Source: Bacteroidota bacterium (lineage in GTDB: Bacteria > Bacteroidota > Bacteroidia > Flavobacteriales_D > Crocinitomicaceae). From it: a DNA stretch of 64,000 nucleotides. The notes under the pieces were generated by a model, which searched no databases, had not been told where the DNA came from, and saw only the letters and a program-made list of their open reading frames with translations. A program made the translations under genes and the position numbers. Location: assembly GCA_016866255.1 (NCBI GenBank), contig VGMY01000003.1, positions 62,001-126,000 on the forward strand, in the 5' to 3' direction. Positions 61,298 through 64,000 of the stretch are shown piece after piece. Within the stretch, counting starts at the first letter, position 1. Every line of letters begins with the position of its first letter.

Positions 61298-62678
61298 TTA
61301 GTTTCAAATTTCCACTAAGATGGGCGCGTAACAGCAAGTTGTTGGCCGTGTAAAACAATTGTCGTAAATCTACTGCATGAATAGCTCCACTCATCCTAAC
61401 TCCTTTACTGATCTCTTGATTAAGCGAGTTATTAACTTCTGCTTTCATATCTTCCACCATTGAAGCGTAATTAAAACTTCCCTCTTTTTGAATTAGTTCA
61501 GTAATCTTTGAATTGAAAAACCACTTCGCTGACTTAAGCAATAAACTCCTTGTTTCAACCTCAAAATCAACGTTTTTAAGTTCTAAAAGCTTTAAGGAGT
61601 CGTTCAGCACGGGCTGGGCCAACAAATAAATAATTCCCTTCTTTGATCCCGAAATTTTAGTTTTCAAGATAATTCTGCTATCTCTCGAACCCGATATTTG
61701 TACATCATCAATGCTAATTTTCTTACGCTTGACCTCGAACGTTTTACCGACAAAAGAGGAACGCAGAAAACTGGTCAATGAATCGTACGATAAAATAACA
61801 TCTAAGCCAAAATTCAGCCCGGAGGATTTGGCGGAGGTGCCCAAAACCGGCAGTTCCGTTGGAATTAATTGCGGTTTTTCTGTGGTAAACGATGGCGAAA
61901 CACCAAGGTTAAAATTAAACCTTGCTTTCTTTCCGCTAAATTTCAACTCGCTCATGGCTAAAGAGGAAGGAGCAAGGCTTAAATACCCATAGCCCGGAAT
62001 TTCAGTAGATTCTTGCAGCAGTTTCCAAGATTCCTTTGCCATGGATTTTATATCAATCGCACTAAACTGCTTATCTATTTCTAGCTCTAGAACCTTTAGT
62101 TGTTTCGTGATCTCTTTCTCAACATCCTTAGTGACATCAATGTTGGCTATCGTCAGTTCACAGGGATCGAGTAATTCGAATTTCTGTAAATTCGTGGTCG
62201 TTTTGAATGCGTAATCTGAATTTACCTTCACAGCAGTGCTGTATTTAAGATTAAATTTACGCATGGGTTCATTATCTCCACAACTGACAAATAACCTTGG
62301 AATAATGCACACCCCTTTTTCATCTGTAAGCGTTTGACATTTCGGACAATAATTGATTTTCAATTTAAGCTGTCCTGCCAGCTCATATCCAACTTTGTCT
62401 CCACTGCCAGAAAATTTTATTTCATCCCGTTTAATGAAATAGGAAGTACTCATGCCTTCACACTGTTCATTTTTACCTGAATATGATTGAGGAATTTCCT
62501 TTTCAGCTGCTTTTAAATAATGGCTAAGATCCATTTCTACAGGAATCGTTATATAAGACACTTCATTGTTTAGCGCAGGATAAGGCTCAACAAAGTTCTC
62601 AGGAACTACCGGTTCGATGGCTTTGCACGAGGATAGTACAGCTAGCCATAAAACAAAATAGAAAAGCCTTTTCATCAT
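61287..62678 (-). CDS. DUF4403-family lipoprotein
   Basis: 463 residues; either of two adjacent ATGs could start it. Lipobox LSSC (about Cys 18). The long beta-rich body resembles the DUF4403 family, which has a tubular lipid-binding-like fold. A Cys cluster (CPKC...C...C, about 114-152) interrupts the N-terminal half and could bind metal or form disulfides. Its start overlaps the stop of the upstream gene (ATGA). Confidence 0.8.
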   Translation of the reverse strand: MMKRLFYFVLWLAVLSSCKAIEPVVPENFVEPYPALNNEVSYITIPVEMDLSHYLKAAEKEIPQSYSGKNEQCEGMSTSYFIKRDEIKFSGSGDKVGYELAGQLKLKINYCPKCQTLTDEKGVCIIPRLFVSCGDNEPMRKFNLKYSTAVKVNSDYAFKTTTNLQKFELLDPCELTIANIDVTKDVEKEITKQLKVLELEIDKQFSAIDIKSMAKESWKLLQESTEIPGYGYLSLAPSSLAMSELKFSGKKARFNFNLGVSPSFTTEKPQLIPTELPVLGTSAKSSGLNFGLDVILSYDSLTSFLRSSFVGKTFEVKRKKISIDDVQISGSRDSRIILKTKISGSKKGIIYLLAQPVLNDSLKLLELKNVDFEVETRSLLLKSAKWFFNSKITELIQKEGSFNYASMVEDMKAEVNNSLNQEISKGVRMSGAIHAVDLRQLFYTANNLLLRAHLSGNLKLILE

Positions 62679-63001
62679 GTTATTTTATGGAACACCACAT
62701 GCTGATTAAACTCGGGTATGTAGACATTTAATTCCAAAACGGGGTGGCCTGATGCTCTAACAATTCGGATTGATTTTATGGGGGTTAAAGATTCCCCCAA
62801 TAAATTAAACTCTAATTTACCACGCGCCCGTCGAAACACCATGCTGCTCATGTGATAAGCGGAATTTTCGCTGTCTTCAATGGCATAAAATCCCAAGAAA
62901 CATTTGCCCAATGATCGCATAAGCATGATGACTCCGCCTGCCCATGCGCCCATGGACCAAATAACAGAATAAATGTTGCGAAAATTTTGGTCATGATACA
63001 T
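62675..63001 (-). CDS. Small hypothetical protein
   Basis: 108 residues. A hydrophobic stretch (about 12-40) then a beta-rich soluble part (LEFNLLGESLTPIKSIRIVR, HPVLELNVYIPEF). No family recognised. The ATG is the only start after an in-frame stop and lies in the foot of a 7-bp hairpin, which may limit translation. Coupled to the DUF4403 gene. Confidence 0.6.
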   Translation of the reverse strand: MYHDQNFRNIYSVIWSMGAWAGGVIMLMRSLGKCFLGFYAIEDSENSAYHMSSMVFRRARGKLEFNLLGESLTPIKSIRIVRASGHPVLELNVYIPEFNQHVVFHKIT

Positions 63002-63017
63002 CCCACTGTTGTGGGAT
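63000..63017 (-). promoter_or_regulatory. Hairpin covering the start codon of the 108-residue gene
   Basis: A perfect 7-bp stem ATCCCAC/GTGGGAT with a 4-base loop whose 3' arm includes the first two bases of the ATG (62999-63001). It lies in the 21-base gap after the isocitrate dehydrogenase stop, with no T-tract. Confidence 0.45.
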
Positions 63018-63022
63018 TAAAT

Positions 63023-64000
63023 TTAGCTCATTTTTGCTTTCAATCCGCGATCTAAAGCATCTAAAAACTCTTCCGTATGCACATAGTGTTCACCGTGATT
63101 GACTTTGTTCCCATGGACGCATACCGCTAAATCCTTGGTCATGATCCCCGATTCAACCGTTTGAATACAAACCCTCTCTAAGGTTTCGCAAAAATCGATG
63201 AGCGCTTGATTGTTGTCTAATTTTCCTCGGAAAGCTAGCCCCCGGGTCCATGCAAAAATGGAAGCAATTGGGTTGGTGGACGTTTTCTTTCCCGCTTGGT
63301 GATCTCTGAAGTGACGCGTTACGGTACCGTGTGCGGCTTCAGCCTCCATAATGTTTCCGTCTGGCGTTACTAAAACAGAGGTCATTAATCCCAATGACCC
63401 AAATCCTTGTGCAACAGAATCCGACTGAACATCTCCGTCGTAATTTTTACATGCCCAAACAAAATTACCATGCCATTTTAACGCTGAGGCCACCATATCG
63501 TCAATTAATCGGTGTTCATAAACGATGCCGGCAACTTCAAAAGATGACTTAAATTCTGCTAGGTATATTTCCTCGAAAATATCTTTGAAACGACCGTCGT
63601 ATTTTTTCAAAATCGTATTCTTTGTTGAAAGGTATAAAGGCCATTTTTTACTCAAAGCCATATTGAAGCAACTGCGCGCAAAACCTCGGATTGATTCATC
63701 GGTATTATACATGGCTAAACCAACTCCATCGCCTTTAAAATTATACACCTCAAACTGCTGTACCTCGCCGCCATCTTCCGGAGTAAAGGTCATGGTAAGT
63801 TTACCTTTGCCTTTAAATACAGCGTCCGTAGCGCGGTATTGATCGCCAAAGGCGTGACGTCCAACAATAATTGGAGCCGTCCAATTGCTTACTAATCGAG
63901 GCACATTCTGCATTACAATTGGCTCTCTAAACACGGTGCCGTCAAGAATATTACGTATGGTGCCGTTCGGGGATTTCCACATGGACTTTAAATTAAATTC
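63023..64000 (-). CDS. icd: NADP-dependent isocitrate dehydrogenase (eukaryote-like type), partial at the N-terminus
   Basis: The frame runs open to the right edge, so about 325 residues of an expected about 405 are seen; an internal Met at 63982 is not the start. Motifs: [21 protein letters not shown] (substrate Ser), [23 protein letters not shown] with the metal-binding Asp, [21 protein letters not shown] and [15 protein letters not shown]. These belong to the dimeric, eukaryote-like group II enzymes. Converts isocitrate to 2-oxoglutarate and NADPH. Confidence 0.95.
   Translation of the reverse strand, partial: EFNLKSMWKSPNGTIRNILDGTVFREPIVMQNVPRLVSNWTAPIIVGRHAFGDQYRATDAVFKGKGKLTMTFTPEDGGEVQQFEVYNFKGDGVGLAMYNTDESIRGFARSCFNMALSKKWPLYLSTKNTILKKYDGRFKDIFEEIYLAEFKSSFEVAGIVYEHRLIDDMVASALKWHGNFVWACKNYDGDVQSDSVAQGFGSLGLMTSVLVTPDGNIMEAEAAHGTVTRHFRDHQAGKKTSTNPIASIFAWTRGLAFRGKLDNNQALIDFCETLERVCIQTVESGIMTKDLAVCVHGNKVNHGEHYVHTEEFLDALDRGLKAKMS

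Noticed and set aside
1-64000. CRISPR arrays, transposases, integrases, toxin-antitoxin or restriction genes
   Set aside because: No spaced direct repeats, no recombinase or nuclease-toxin motifs and no compositional break was seen; all large frames are accounted for by housekeeping, envelope or PUL genes.

Overview
The window is a compact, protein-coding stretch of a chromosome from a member of the Bacteroidota, most likely the order Flavobacteriales. The evidence is: type IX secretion (T9SS) C-terminal sorting domains of both types, a SusC/SusD pair, a split two-gene transketolase, the flavobacterial cox gene order ctaB-coxIII-coxIII-coxIV-SCO-DUF420, many short lipoproteins with a Cys lipobox, and promoter boxes of the Bacteroidota form TAnnTTTG. 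I see no rRNA, tRNA, CRISPR array, insertion sequence, prophage or integron. Genes are packed so tightly that no gene-free stretch reaches 300 bases; the longest gaps are about 90 to 135 bases and hold promoters, inverted repeats or a hairpin.

Layout. 1-2283 (minus): two tandem SGNH/GDSL-type proteins, the second cut by the left edge. 2374-5544 (minus): a split transketolase operon with a von Willebrand A (vWA) protein gene between its two subunits. 5665-8499 (plus): a small secreted protein and a large CUB/P-domain protein exported by T9SS. 8545-10712: gapdh and pgk, convergent. 10814-15842 (plus): M1 aminopeptidase, a peroxiredoxin, recA and a lipoprotein. 15907-21063 (minus): a hypothetical, lipB, a sugar-phosphate isomerase, a carboxyltransferase, a membrane protein and a TPR lipoprotein. 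21105-25709: mixed housekeeping genes (oxidoreductase, tadA, Rid protein, rRNA methyltransferase, thioredoxin lipoprotein). 25833-33295: a TonB-dependent receptor, an outer-membrane protein and lipoprotein pair, an RluB-like pseudouridine synthase, YraN and a T9SS protein. 33410-39741 (plus): dipeptidase, polA, dxr and two lipoproteins.

40169-52782 (minus) is the main accessory system: a beta-glucan (laminarin-like) polysaccharide utilization locus. susC, susD, a PKD surface glycan-binding lipoprotein, a GH16 endo-glucanase and a GH3 beta-glucosidase form one operon. Downstream is a separately promoted, T9SS-exported glycan-binding protein; upstream is a two-gene operon of a sugar MFS permease and an NrtR-like Nudix regulator. 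The regulatory DNA is unusually legible: an 18-bp perfect palindrome touches the permease start codon, a 19-bp inverted repeat occurs in front of both susC and the secreted binding protein, and the susC leader carries a strong hairpin. The proposed flow is surface binding and cutting (GH16), import (SusCD), hydrolysis to glucose (GH3), uptake by the permease, and sensing by the Nudix regulator.

52818-54773 (minus) is dxs, divergent from 54876-60124 (plus), a cytochrome oxidase biogenesis and subunit cluster (ctaB, two subunit III genes with large hydrophilic insertions, subunit IV, two SCO-like proteins, DUF420). The window ends with an OmpA-family protein, a DUF4403 lipoprotein, a small hypothetical and a partial NADP-type isocitrate dehydrogenase, all minus strand.

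I found no single wholly new machine. The best leads are the regulatory repeats of the glucan locus, a perfect 9+5+9 inverted repeat in front of recA, near-leaderless promoter placement at many genes, a roughly 175-residue insertion in a subunit III protein, and the vWA gene lodged inside the transketolase operon.
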